Assembly (NCBI GenBank): GCA_036023115.1
Contig: JAYKKT010000074.1
Span: 6,583,501-6,647,500 of the forward strand
Reading direction: 5' to 3'
DNA from: Brasenia schreberi
Lineage: Eukaryota > Streptophyta > Magnoliopsida > Nymphaeales > Cabombaceae
DNA length: 64,000 nt
A program made the translations under genes and the position numbers. The notes beneath the pieces are model-generated. The model was not told the DNA's origin. It made no database searches and was given only the letters and a program-made list of their open reading frames with translations. This document shows, piece by piece, positions 11,806 to 22,340 of this stretch. Numbering within the stretch: position 1 is the first letter of the stretch; every line of letters begins with the position of its first letter.

Positions 11806-12520
11806 GCTGGTTTAGTTAACCTGTTTTAAACAGTTCTCTTGATAGTCGCCATGTATACTTTTGCGTATGAATTGGCTATTGGTTGGATGGTAGGTTCTAG
11901 TCATTTGTTGAAAGAATGAGCACTTGCATGGAGCAAAGCATCATTGATACTGATTGGTGACAGAAGAAGGTTGGTGATATCTGCTGAAAAAGATCCGTGA
12001 TTTTCTTTTCATGGGTGCTTGGTTGGTTATTGGTAGATAAGGTGTAATGCCTCTTAAGGGAGGGTTTCAAATGATAATTGAAAGCGAAGCTTGCTCATTC
12101 TCTTTTCTAACTTCTAATACCATGTAATGGTGCAGATCTCTCTCTCTCCCCCCCCCCACACCCCCACACACAAAAGTTTAGTTAGCACAAGAGTTCTCTA
12201 TGCTTCTGTTGGCTTCCGTCTGCCTTGCAAAATGTCTTGAACCGTATCTTCTTTTCTTTTTCTTCTTTTTCCTTAACTTGTAGAATTCGAGGTGTATGCC
12301 ATTTGAAATCTCTCTCTCTAAATTCTTTACTTTCTCTAGAAGAAATATGATCCAAGTGTGGCTCTAGGCGGATAAGATTGAGATTTTGATAAAAGAATAT
12401 ACAGCCACACCTTGGATGCCTCCACCATTGCTGCGGTACGATCCGCTTGTGTTGATTCGGAACCCACTTCAGAAATGCCAATTTCAGGTTATACCCATAA
12501 CGTAGTTTGGAGCAAATTCA
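11806..12520. other. Kinase 3' flank and spacer
   Basis: Presumed 3' UTR and downstream DNA of the kinase. It contains a pyrimidine and C-rich low-complexity stretch at about 12136-12172 and no further gene. No clear poly(A) signal could be chosen with confidence. Confidence 0.4.
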
Positions 12521-12537
12521 GCTGGAATAGCTCAGTT

Positions 12538-12570
<33 letters not shown>

Positions 12571-12594
12571 GAGGTTCAAGCCCTCCTTCTAGCG
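12521..12594 (+). tRNA. tRNA-Asn (anticodon GTT)
   Basis: The 74-nt sequence folds into a standard cloverleaf. The acceptor stem pairs GCTGGAA with TTCTAGC, with G as discriminator. The D arm carries the A box TAGCTCAGTTGG. The anticodon stem TGTGG/CCACA encloses loop CTGTTAA with anticodon GTT at 12555-12557. The T stem GGAGG/CCTCC encloses TTCAAGC, which fits the TTCRANY B box. No intron and no encoded CCA, as expected for a nuclear gene. A CAA motif lies just upstream (about 12513) and a T6 run downstream, both usual for plant Pol III tRNA genes. It appears intact. Confidence 0.96.
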
Positions 12595-12988
12595 ATGTTC
12601 TTTTTTCGCCACGAGCGTCCGCATTTCTTTTCCTCTGTCCCCCCCAACAACCGAATCCGACTACCCCTGCGTATATATATACGATCCGTTTCCCGCCTTG
12701 ATTCTTGTCAGGCGGGGTGACGAAGATCGATAGGCGTTTGGAGATGGCTGGCGAGGGAGACGGCGCTAAGCGATGGCTTCCTCTCGAAGCCAATGCGGAC
12801 GTCTCCTTCTAGCGATGTTCTTTTTCCCACGAGCGTCCGCATTTTTTTTCTCTTTTCCCCCTCTCGCCGAGTCCGACTACCCCTGCGTACATACATATAC
12901 GATCCGAAGATCGATAAGCGTTTGGAGATGGCTGGTGACGGAGACGGCGCCAAGCGATGTCTTCCTCTCTAAGCCAATGCGGACGTCA
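12583..12988 (+). repeat. Tandem duplication spanning the tRNA 3' end and the UCH first exon
   Basis: Copy 1 (12583-12802) and copy 2 (from 12803) share CTCCTTCTAGCGATGTTC, then CACGAGCGTCCGCATTT, CGACTACCCCTGCGTA, GAAGATCGATA, and a start-codon exon ending GCCAATGCGGACGTC. The offset is 220 bp. Copy 2 has lost about 34 bp around the TTTCCCGCC segment. The left edge of each copy is the last 12 nt of tRNA-Asn, so copy 2 begins with a tRNA stump. The join created GACGTCTCC and cut the first-copy exon off from its natural splice donor. Confidence 0.9.
12601..12606 (+). terminator. Pol III terminator of tRNA-Asn
   Basis: A run of six T residues starts 7 nt after the tRNA 3' end, the usual RNA polymerase III stop signal. 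The same T-run is carried in the second copy of the tandem duplication (about 12821). Confidence 0.85.
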
Positions 12989-13611
12989 CGAACCATGCCT
13001 TTTTCTTTCCTTTCCTGCTCCTCTCGTTGCTTTCTGGATGCCTATCGATCGCACGATCTGTGACATTTTCTCTCGTTGTTGTATCACCTTTTCTGGATTG
13101 ATTCGCTTCGATCGGGGTTGAAATTCTAGTTCTCCACTGTTTCTCTTCGGGAGTTGGTCAGTTTCGGAATCCTGCTCGCCTATGCTGCCTTTTACCTTGA
13201 TCGTCCATACAATTTCACAAATGACACTTTCCGTCTTGTCTGTCTTCAACTCGTCGTTGTATATTTCAAATTGATTTGCTTCATTCGGGCACGGAGCTCT
13301 ACAGACCATTTTTTTCTCTCTTGGATTTAGTTTCTGGAGTTTGTGATCGGCGTTGTGCCGTTCGTATGGGACTCTATGGCTTGTTCCCTCTACTTCTGGT
13401 CGTTCTATCGTTTCTTGATTGATTTGCTTCTTTCAGAGGTGAAATTCTAGGGCCACTTGCCAGGATTTAGTCTTTTCCATTTCGGTCCCTGATCGGCGTT
13501 GTACTGTTTCTTCGCCTCGATTCCCTATTCTGTGTCGCCAGTGCGACTCACTGGCGTCTTTCGTGTTCATCTGGTCGTCGTTTCAGGATTGACTGTTTCA
13601 ATTGCAAGCGG

Positions 13612-13659
<48 letters not shown>

Positions 13660-14432
13660 GCACACACGCACGCGGCCTCTCACACAACACACACACAAGC
13701 TAGTCATCATTTGAAGTCCAGTCAAGCTTCTTTTTGAGTCTGGCTTTGTGCTGCGTTATACTTTCTCGTACTTCGTTATATATTATTCCCGACAGGAAAC
13801 GCTGGGTTTATTCGGACCCCTATTTGGAAAAGAATATCACAATATTTCGCTATTTCCTCTCTGTTTGAAGTTAGTCGTTATCATTTTATCGGTCGTGGCA
13901 AATGATTTGATCAAGCGACTGTACTACTTTCCGAATAAAGTTGCTGATATTAGTGATGTAGTTTTGTCCCGAGTTGAACAGAGCCTTCTTTTGCCTTTTG
14001 CATTGTATGAGAAGTGGCACCAAGTCTTTGTTATTTTGTCTATTTTAAAATTGTTCTGTTTGAGAATATATATGACAATACACGGAGTAAATCAGTTCAC
14101 AAGAGTCAGATTTGTTGGATAACTAAATGGCGATTACTTTATTTTATGGGACAAAGAATAACGACTTGCCATGACTGTTGCTGATTCACTGTATGCACAT
14201 TCCAAAGTCTTACTTGAAACCTTATTTTGATTGACACTTATGAAAATCTTCACTATTTTGAACATTTAAATGTTTTTGGTTTGCTTTTCCACAGTTTCTT
14301 TGGGAACTTGACTTGCCAGAGGAGGAAGCGTAATCTTTTGACGTGTAAAGCTTGGATGATGAGCTCCTGAACATGGTTACAATTACAAAGCCTGCAGTTT
14401 CAGCTATGTTCCTTTACCCCATCACGGATGAG
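12744..14432 (+). pseudogene. UCH3: UCH3-type ubiquitin C-terminal hydrolase pseudogene (5' part)
   Basis: UCH enzymes are cysteine proteases that remove small adducts from the ubiquitin C-terminus. Exon 1 occurs twice. Copy 1 (12744) reads MAGEGDGAKRWLPLEANADV, matching the family N-terminus; copy 2 (12928) has Trp to Cys and a TAA in place of Glu (12970-12972). Exon 2 (14295-14432, after TTTTCCACAG, before GTAAGA) encodes FLWELDLPEEEA, then LDDELLNMVTITKPAVSAMF and LYPITDE, interrupted by TAA at 14331 and 14346. The catalytic Cys exon (NACGTIGLLHA in the family) was not found downstream, where a hAT element begins at 14954. The gene is therefore truncated and carries three nonsense codons. 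A functional copy presumably exists elsewhere. Confidence 0.85.
13614..13656 (+). repeat. (CT)n microsatellite
   Basis: About 21 CT units in the presumed intron between the UCH exons, followed by CA-rich sequence. No function can be read from it. Confidence 0.9.
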
Positions 14433-14953
14433 GTAAGAACTGATTGCTTATACAGAAACTTCCTCTTGTGCTTGAAGCATTACTGCATACTGGATTGGAT
14501 TTATGCGGACGATATTATTGCGTTTATAGCTAATTGTATTTCTGCTCTTCTTGGAAGTTAAGTATGATATTGTTCTGGCCTTTATAGGAAAGTGTGATAT
14601 GTTTCTGGAATTATACGGGTTCTTTTTGAAGGCATGGAAGAAACATAAGAACAAATATTTACTAGAAATACGGAGTCTCCAATAAATAGAAGATGTGCCA
14701 GAGTGAAAGCATCTCCAAGATTAAGAATACTTGTCACAAGACAAGATCCCAGAGAAGAGTGATGGGAATCAGTTTGTGCTTTGTAATGTGCATGGGGAAC
14801 TTTACTGTTCGTCTTTCATGTGATATTGTTGCAATTAAGTGTCTTTTTTGTTGGTGCATGATGCTACTGCAATAGAAAATCTCTGTGCCAGATCATTATT
14901 TGAGTTAGTTTATAAAAGGTGTTGCATGGTGGTTAGCGATTATATGCAGGCAA

Positions 14954-17900
14954 CAATGTTGTAAAAATCATATCGCATCGTACGATTTTATCACGTAGCG
15001 TATGAGTATACAGTATGATACGACAAAACATATCGTAATAAGTGATTTATTGAGCCATATCGTACCGTATCATACGATACGAGACTCTATCATATGATAC
15101 AACCCGTATCATATGAATCGATGCTGATTTTTTTGGGTATAAATTTCGAGAATCTAAAGTTGCGAAAATCATTTTTACTTTTTCGCAAATCCTTTTTCAC
15201 ACAATTCTCTTGCTCCCAAATACTTTTCTTGTCATTGTTCTTATTGATTTCATGATTTATTCATAAGATTCTAAGTGTTTCACTCAATCTAACTCCCCGT
15301 CTCTAGGGTTTTTATCAAAGTCGTTGCATACCCCTTCCTTTTGCATTCTACTCAATATAGATTTCATGATTCTTTAACCTCTAAAAAGCCTTTTTTGTTC
15401 TTATTGATTGTCCACTTTCGCCTTAATGGCTTTCAATTCGACATGAAAATATTGTACTCCAGTGTTTTTCTTTTCAAAGTTGGTGGATGCTATTACGTGT
15501 ATGAGATCCGGTTATAGAGTTCCTACATCATACTTTGAGGGGTACGTTACTAAAGAAATGGGTTGATATTGTTAATCAATGGAGCTCTTAATTTAGGGAG
15601 TCATGGAAGAATGTAAAATATTCTATTATGGTTATGGTTGGACAAATGGTCAGCGCGGATCTTTGGTGAACTTTCTGGTCTTTTGTTTTAAGGGGATACT
15701 ATTTTTGAAATCATATGACTTGTCCCATATAGATAAAACTACAGATAATTTACTCTCTATTTTTGAGAAAGTTGTTAAGGATATAGGTATTTCAAATGCT
15801 ATTCAATTCATTATTGATAATGCTGCTAATTTTTAATCATTTGATAAGATGCTTGAGGCGAATCATCCATCCTTAATATGGACTCTATGTTGCATATTTC
15901 ATAGACTTAATGCTTAAAAATTTAAGTGCAATGGATGAAATAAGAGGAACTATAGATGCATGCAAAAATATCACAAACTTTATTAATAATCATTCTTCTG
16001 GATTTCATTTGATGCGAATCAATATAGGTATAAGGGAATTGATTAGGTCTTTATTGACAAGATTTGATACGAATGTCATTACTGTGTAAAGTCTTGTCAT
16101 AAATAAAAATGCATTGGAAAAAATGTTTGCACATGATAAATGAGGCTCTATTAGTTGGTCCAAAAAGAGGGAGGGGATTTTTTTAGGATGATTTTACCTT
16201 TAGTTAAGGTAACGAGTAGGGTGAACAATGAAGATAAGCCTGTTGTACCTTATATATATGATGCAATGGATAAGGTTAAATTGAAAATACAAGCAAACCT
16301 TGACCACAAGCATTCACTTCTAAAAAAAGGTTTGGAAGATAATTGATGCACACTAGAACCATCAAATGCATCATGATTTGCATGCTGTTGCATATTTCCT
16401 TAATATTTCTATTCAATTTTCTCTAACTTTATAGAGGACGAAGAAGTAAAAAAGGGTATATTGAATGCAATTGACCTTGTATAAGATTCGTATACTCGTT
16501 GCAATATCCATTTAGAGTTCAATAACTATATACAGACTGCTTGAGATTTTGGAAGGCGAATTGCAATCTAACTCCGCTTTCAAATGCAATAAGGTATTAT
16601 GTGTTTTTATTGATATTCATTTAAGTTATCAATTGATTGACTTTGAGATTTTCTTATTAATATTATCGTATTTTATTTCAGATGAATGATGGACTCACTT
16701 TGGTGTAGATGCACAAAATTTAGTAAGGTTTGCTCAACGTATATTGAGTCAAACATGTAGTTCGAGCGGGTGCCAGAGAAATTAGAGTTTTTTCTAACGC
16801 ATTCACACGAAAAAGAGAAACAGACTAGAGCATGCTCGATTGCGTGATTTGGTATACATTACATATAATATGAAGCTAAGGCAAATGTAATAATTTTAAA
16901 AATATATATTATTTCTACGTAATTCTTTTTTATTAATAATGAATGATTGATGTGACTATATTGCATTTGTTATTCTTTATAATTTGGATATTATTTCTTT
17001 AGAGAAAAATACAAAAGGATGCAAGAAGGGCAAGGAAGGTGCCATATGACCCGTTGAGCTACGAAAATGTTGATATTCTTGATGATTGGGTTGAAGAGGA
17101 AGAGCTTCCATCAATTTAGTAGATGTAAACTAGAGGGCACTCTAAGCCGAAACAAAAGTTGGAGTTGGAGATGATGACGAAGATGTGTTGGATCTTATGG
17201 AAGAAGATTGGAGACCATCTACATAACCTATTTTGATTATGATATATATATATATATATTATGATATATATATCAGTGTTGTTTGACGCGTATCGTTGGG
17301 CTCCATGATACGGGTGTATCGTATCATACTTTAATATTAAAATAATATAAAAATTATTTAAAAAATCAAGAAAAATTAGTAAAAATCCGAAAAAAATCTG
17401 AAAAAATATGGAAATTGCTTTAAATTCATATAATGCAAAGTTTAGCATAGATTGAACATTCAACATTGAACAATTACATCCAAAATTACATATTTTGAAG
17501 CAAAAAATGAAATACATTTACATTTTATATATTGTAAATTTAAGTTCTGTTTTGGTGCTTGATTGTTTTAACTTTTAATTGTAACTTTGTAACGTTTTGG
17601 TCTGGTTGATTGGAAGTTGTAACTTTGTAACTTTGTTATTTATTAATTAAAAGTATGTAGTATTTAGTATTTACATTATGGTATGGATGATTGCTCATTA
17701 TGAGATGTTATTTAACTTTATTATTCTCTTCTCACAATCTCTCTAACTATTTTTATAGCGTTATAGTCATTTATTATGAATTATTTGCTTCAAATCAAGC
17801 TTTTGGATTCGATTTTGTTTAATGTTGATTGTGCTATATATGTTTTGTTCATTAATTTCAATTTTTGTATTTTTTTAATTTATTAATATTTTAAATTTTT

Positions 17901-18022
17901 TTATCAAGAAATAAAAATAATTACACTATATCGTACCATATCGTGCTCAATGTGATACGATACGATATAGGCTTATTGGTGCCTAGTGCGATATGGGTAT
18001 TGATACGTTTTTTCCAACATTG
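14954..18022 (+). mobile_element. Degenerate hAT DNA transposon, about 3.07 kb
   Basis: Left end CAATGTTGTAAAAATCATAT and right end (reverse complement) CAATGTTGGAAAAAACGTAT form imperfect terminal inverted repeats. Both sub-terminal zones are dense in ATCGTAC/CGATACGATA repeats, as in hAT elements. The flanks GCAGGCAA and GTAAGTTG are a poor 8-bp duplication; most differences are transitions, so decay is possible but unproven. A second TIR-like start, CAGTGTTGTTTGACGCGTAT, occurs at 17274, so a 749-bp non-autonomous relative (17274-18022) may be joined to the right side. Confidence 0.75.
15470..17118 (+). pseudogene. hAT transposase remnant (DUF659 and C-terminal dimerisation regions)
   Basis: Blocks appear in family order but in broken frames. 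MRSGYRVPTSYFEG is near 15510. At 15603-15836 a stretch includes GWTNGQRGSLVNFLVF and IDNAANF, the DUF659 signature. At about 15838-16080 come SLIWTLCCIFHRL and ACKNITNFINNHS. The dimerisation motif ILSQTCSSSGCQRN and IHTKKRNRLEHARLRDLVY lie at about 16730-16870, and PYDPLSYENVDILDDWVEEE at about 17043-17105. Stops and frameshifts separate the blocks, and no BED zinc finger was found upstream. It cannot make an active transposase. Confidence 0.85.
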
Positions 18023-18149
18023 GTAAGTTGCATTTCAAAGGCTACCTGCATGACTCATCCCTTATGTAGAAGATAACCAATCACATGGGTCCTTGGGGGC
18101 GCAATGCCCCTAATGCATGTATGCACACGGACAGTAGGAACTAGGGCCG

Positions 18150-18675
18150 CTTCTTAGATTGGATTTTGACTTAGAGGCATTCAATTATAATTCAGCACAT
18201 GGTAGCTTCGCACCAGTGACTTTTCAACCAAGCGTAATTGCCGATTGTGTGAACCAATGGTTCCTCTCGTACTAAATTGGATTACTATCATGGTGCGATC
18301 ATCAGTAGGATAAAACTAAGTGTCTCATGGCATTCTAAACCCAGCTCACATTCCCTATTGGTGGGCGAACAATCCAACACTTGGTGAATTATGCTTCACG
18401 ATGATAGGAAAAGTCGACATTGAAGGATCAAAAAGCTATGTCGCTATGAACGCTTGGTTGCTACAAGCCAGTTATCACTATAAAAAATCTGCCAGTTATC
18501 ACTATAAAAAATCTATGTTGCTATAAATGCTTGGTTGCAAAAAGCTAGGCCACACTTTCATGGTTCGTATTCATACTGAAAATTAGAATCAAATGAGCTT
18601 TTACTCTTTTGTGCCACACGTTCTCCTTGAGCTCATCTTAGGATAACATAAGCTTGTTATGCAAAGGTGCCTATT
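18150..18675 (-). rRNA. Degenerate nuclear 26S rRNA gene fragment
   Basis: The plus strand matches the complement of the 3' third of plant cytosolic 26S rRNA. Recognisable blocks are AGCTTCGCACCAGTGACTTT, GGTTCCTCTCGTACTAAATT, ACCCAGCTCACATTCCCTAT, CAATCCAACACTTGGTGAAT, GAAGGATCAAAAAGC and TGAGCTCATCTTAGGA. Many CpG sites of the rRNA appear as TpG or CpA, which suggests long-term methylation and decay. A segment after GCCAGTTATC is replaced by a short local duplication (ATCACTATAAAAAATCT, twice, about 18470-18515). It is a dispersed fragment, not a working rDNA unit. Confidence 0.9.
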
Positions 18676-18851
18676 AGTAAGCTACTGCCACATGGGAGTG
18701 AAAGCTTAAAGTAGCAGTACAGTCATGTAACACGACCTTTCTATAGTTACACCTTGTGAAACAATGCTGGTATACATAATCATACGGTTGTAAATGAAAA
18801 AACAGGATACTAGGTTATACAGAACTTCGTCATAGGAAACCAGGATTCTCT

Positions 18852-18976
18852 GCATCCACAGTGTTAGCTCACCGGTATGGTGCTCTTACACTCACTCACA
18901 GGTGGCTAGTTTGGTTTGAGGGGGTGCACATGTATGTGTGTTAGGCTTCAGCCTTCCCATTGTAACAAAAAGAAGC
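18852..18976 (+). mobile_element. tRNA-derived SINE, 125 bp
   Basis: Starts GCATCCACAGTGTTAGCTCA, with an A box (TAGCTCACCGG) and a weak B box (GGTTTGAGG), and ends CCCATTGTAACAAAAAGAAG. It is flanked by a perfect 12-bp target duplication, CCAGGATTCTCT (18840-18851 and 18977-18988). It belongs to the same family as 9411-9505 and 52867-52993, and shares the TTAGGCTTCRGCCT segment with the latter. Confidence 0.88.
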
Positions 18977-18988
18977 CCAGGATTCTCT

Positions 18989-21054
18989 CAATTTGAATGT
19001 CATGGCCCTCTGCAAGAAAAATGTGTAGACATGGAGCCTTTTGCACTGGTTGGTTTTAGTGATTCCCATTTCCTTTGTTTCTGGTATATTTTTCTTCAAT
19101 ACTGTTCTCAGAATGCCATTCCTTGATACTGTTGCTGCGTTCTCTTCAATGTCTTCTGCTGTAACATTCCTTAACTTTTTCCCTATGCTTTTGGGGGATG
19201 TGTTTAGCATAATTGGAGAGGACATAAGTGTTCTTGTGTAGAGGTCTCTGTGCCTTGGAGCTATAAATGAAGTCAAATAGATGGTCATGTGTGTCTATGC
19301 TTGAACATGTAGATGAGAACCATGCAACATGATAGCTTTACCTTGACTTCTGATAGCTGCCAAAAGTCACTGCAAAATACTCGGAGAGATCGTCCCAAGT
19401 TTAACTCAGTTTCACTTCTAAACTCTAGACTACTGGCAATGTGTAAATTTCCTAACAAGATTGACTGATGAGTCAAACCGTGAATACTGGCTTCTGCTTC
19501 TTGTCACTTAGTTCAGTAATTTCTGTATTAAATCGCTCCTTGAAAATAAATTTTTTACTTTTATTAATCTTTTATTTTTGTATAATAAGGGATAACTTGG
19601 GTTTCCTGTGATGTATGTGAAACTTCTCATCTGTGAAACCATTGAGATCCATTGCGTTTCTGTGGCAATGTATTCAGCTTTAGTTGTATACCCACTGATG
19701 CCCAACAGTTTTAATTTGTTACATCCTTCCGCTTGAACGCATTTAAGTGGGTCCCTTAAACCATGTGTCGAGATCTCGTTGTTTGGTGACCTAACCATCG
19801 AGGGAAAGACTGCCATTTTCTTCGTTCAATGTTTTATTATTATCAACAGTGAGCTTTGATTAGGAAAAGTGATGACCGCATTGGCTTGTGTCCTATACCT
19901 TGCAGATAGTCTTGTTATGTACCTGGTGAACATTATGATATGTTGTGTTCATTTATAAGATTCTGTTTGAAAACTAGTTGATGTTGCTCTAATGCCTAAT
20001 CAATTGCTTGGCGTAACTACTTAATTTTATAAATGGTGAAAAAACTGTTCAGTTTTCTCTACTCACTGTCATCAATAGTGCGGGATGGTTAGGCATTAAA
20101 CTCCCAAAAAAGTACAACCATGGCCATGTGTCATGGTAGGAATAAAAAAGAAATGTACAAAAAATATTCAGAAGTATTCTTAATTATAGAAAATTGGAAC
20201 CGTATGTCTGCCATACTGGTCTATCTTAGGTCATATGTACATTTTAATCTAAAAGGGTAATGTCATTTGTTCTGGTTTCCTTCCAACATGTTTAGGCCTT
20301 GATCAGCCCCTTTTCTGGTGGGCTTTCTCTGACTTATCCATCTTCGTACTGTAACTTTTTTTGTCATCTCTAGACATATCTAAATTTATCTTATATAAGT
20401 GTGCGCACTTGTTTTCTCCTAATAACATCGTTGCAGATTCAGTCTTCTCTTATGCATCTCTACATCATTGTTCTGACCAGACATCTTGTGCTCATTTGAG
20501 TGACAGATTGACCGGCACTTGAAACCAAATGATATTGCTGGTATGACTAGTGCTTAGAGTATTTGCCTTTTAACTGTGTTCTTTTTCTTTTCTCTTCCAT
20601 TTAATCCACCTGTATTTATTCCATGTGACACCTCTTAGTCTGTCCATCATATGGACTGCTCACTCTAAATGCTCGACTTAGAAGGATTTCTTTCCTTTTG
20701 TTTCTAAAGGCCCCTTGCATGCTTTGGAGTATCTTCCCCTAGAGATTCCTCCAAGCAAATAAATTTCTTTGTAGAAATCCTTAGATTACGGTTTCCAGCT
20801 CCTCTAAAAAGATCTTTTTGCTTTTTCATCAAAATGTATATGAGGTTCATGCTGGAAGTAATTAAAATTCTTTTCTTCTGATATTAATGATGTTTTCAAA
20901 TTTTGTGAATAATGTCAAACTCATTTCCAGCTGTCTTTTATTTAGTACCATGACTAAAGCCATTTAACCTCAATCTACTTTGTCTCATGTACTATATGAT
21001 GGGAAATCATTTTCCTACACATAATATCCACTACCACCTCTATGGTTCTTGTAC
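18989..21054. other. Intergenic, no gene recognised
   Basis: About 2 kb with short unassigned ORFs (the longest about 115 codons, minus strand, 18941-19288; another of 102 codons at 19508-19816). None shows a family motif I can support. No terminal repeats, RNA genes or microsatellites of note. Confidence 0.45.
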
Positions 21055-21176
21055 AATAAAGAATGATCTAACTTTTGTTAAGTTAACTGTTAGCATGGTA
21101 CATGATCGAGCTGTATGAAAACAAAGAATCCATGTACCTATCTAATATGGAAATGTTTTAATTGTTGTTGTTGTCT
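21055..21176 (+). mobile_element. 5'-truncated LINE 3' tail with (TTG)n
   Basis: CAATAAAGAATGATCTAACT, TTAAGTTAACTGTTAGCATG, and ACAAAGAATCCATGTACC, ending AATTGTTGTTGTTG, match in order the 3' terminal about 120 bp of the other LINE copies (compare the complement at 42785-42930). The orientation is plus and the 5' part is missing. Confidence 0.75.
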
Positions 21177-21289
21177 CCATGGTTCTTGTATGCCATTAAT
21201 TTGAAAAGAACTTTATGTGAAAGAAAGAAAAAAAGAGAGAACTGTGTATAGTGAGACACTTTAGGCCCAAAACCACAAAGAAGATTAAG

Positions 21290-21740
21290 CAAGTGGCTTC
21301 TCGGATAATGGAGCCTGCATTTTTAGCCAAATGAAAGTGGTCCGGCAGAGCAACCCCCATCATGACTTCAATCCAGACTTCAGCTGCTGTGAGAGGGTCC
21401 TCGATGTTCTAGGTATACTCATCTTATTCTTCATATATTTTCACTAGAACTCTGACTGGTTATTCTCTAGTAACTAACCATCCAGATCCTTTTCTTCCTC
21501 CAGTTTCTTGTAACCAGTCCCCAACTCCCCATCTTCCCCGACTACAGCATCAACGTATTGTGAAGGAAGCATGTAAGTATCACTTGAGAAACTGTCTACA
21601 CGACAGTGCTTTTCTCAATTCTCTCAAAATGGAATCTGTTTCGACGTCTATATGTTACTTGGGCTGGCAGTTGGATGCAGGAACATGAAGCAAGTCTATA
21701 AACACAATTAGGCCTTGCGAGGAAAACGTCAGATACTGGT
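21290..21740 (+). other. Three exon-like blocks of unknown origin
   Basis: Block 1 (about 21300-21410) can encode SQMKVVRQSNPHHDFNPDFS followed by CCERVLDVLG, and ends at CTAG|GTATAC. Block 2 (about 21505-21570) follows CTTCCTCCAG and ends at GCAT|GTAAGT; one frame reads RLQHQRIVKEAC. Block 3 (about 21681-21738) follows TGGATGCAG and ends at ACTG|GTGAGA, but its best frame contains a TAA. No family was recognised, frames between blocks were not reconciled, and a decayed gene fragment is only one possibility. Confidence 0.2.
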
Positions 21741-22340
21741 GAGAATCGAAATTTATTTGCTTCCGTTGCTGGTATATTTCTTGATAATCACATATTTAAA
21801 TTCTGTTTGCTTCAGTTTCCCAAGTAATTCAAGCACAGACTCATTCACCTACCACCACCTAGCAAACCAAGTGCTACTTTAAGTTTTTAACCATCCCTGT
21901 AAAATATTTCTCTAGTTACCCATTTCAGATGTCTTGTCACTTTCTTCCAGATAAGAAATGAGTGGCAGGAGAAAATGAAAAGCCTGTCTCTATAGCCTGC
22001 CTTATTTTCTTGGGATCTTCTAATGAAAATTATTGTGCGGGCAGCTAACACTACATATAGCAGAGTAGGCCAGAGTTTGTTCATAGGTAGCGTCATCTAG
22101 TCTGGACTAATTCTGCCCGTGCCAGTTTTCCTATGTCAGAAGTATATGAGAAATAATTTAAAGTGCTTAGTACCTCAAAGTAGGTTCTATTAAAATGATT
22201 TTTGTGCACGGAGTGAGCAAAATTTTTCTTCTGCTTCCTAGAAAGAAATTGTAAACCACCTTTTCCTTCGATGTTTATAAATGTAATATGGGCTCTCTAT
22301 CGTGTAGGATGATCGTATTGTACGATATGGTACCATATTT

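Noticed and set aside
18941..19288. 115-codon minus-strand ORF
   Set aside because: It overlaps the SINE at 18852-18976 and the rest has no recognisable domain. A chance ORF is likely.
19508..19816. Minus-strand ORF with TTKAEYIATETQWISMV, resembling a Copia RNase H block
   Set aside because: The similarity is limited to a few residues around AEYIA, with no integrase, RT or LTR sequence nearby. It is too weak to annotate.
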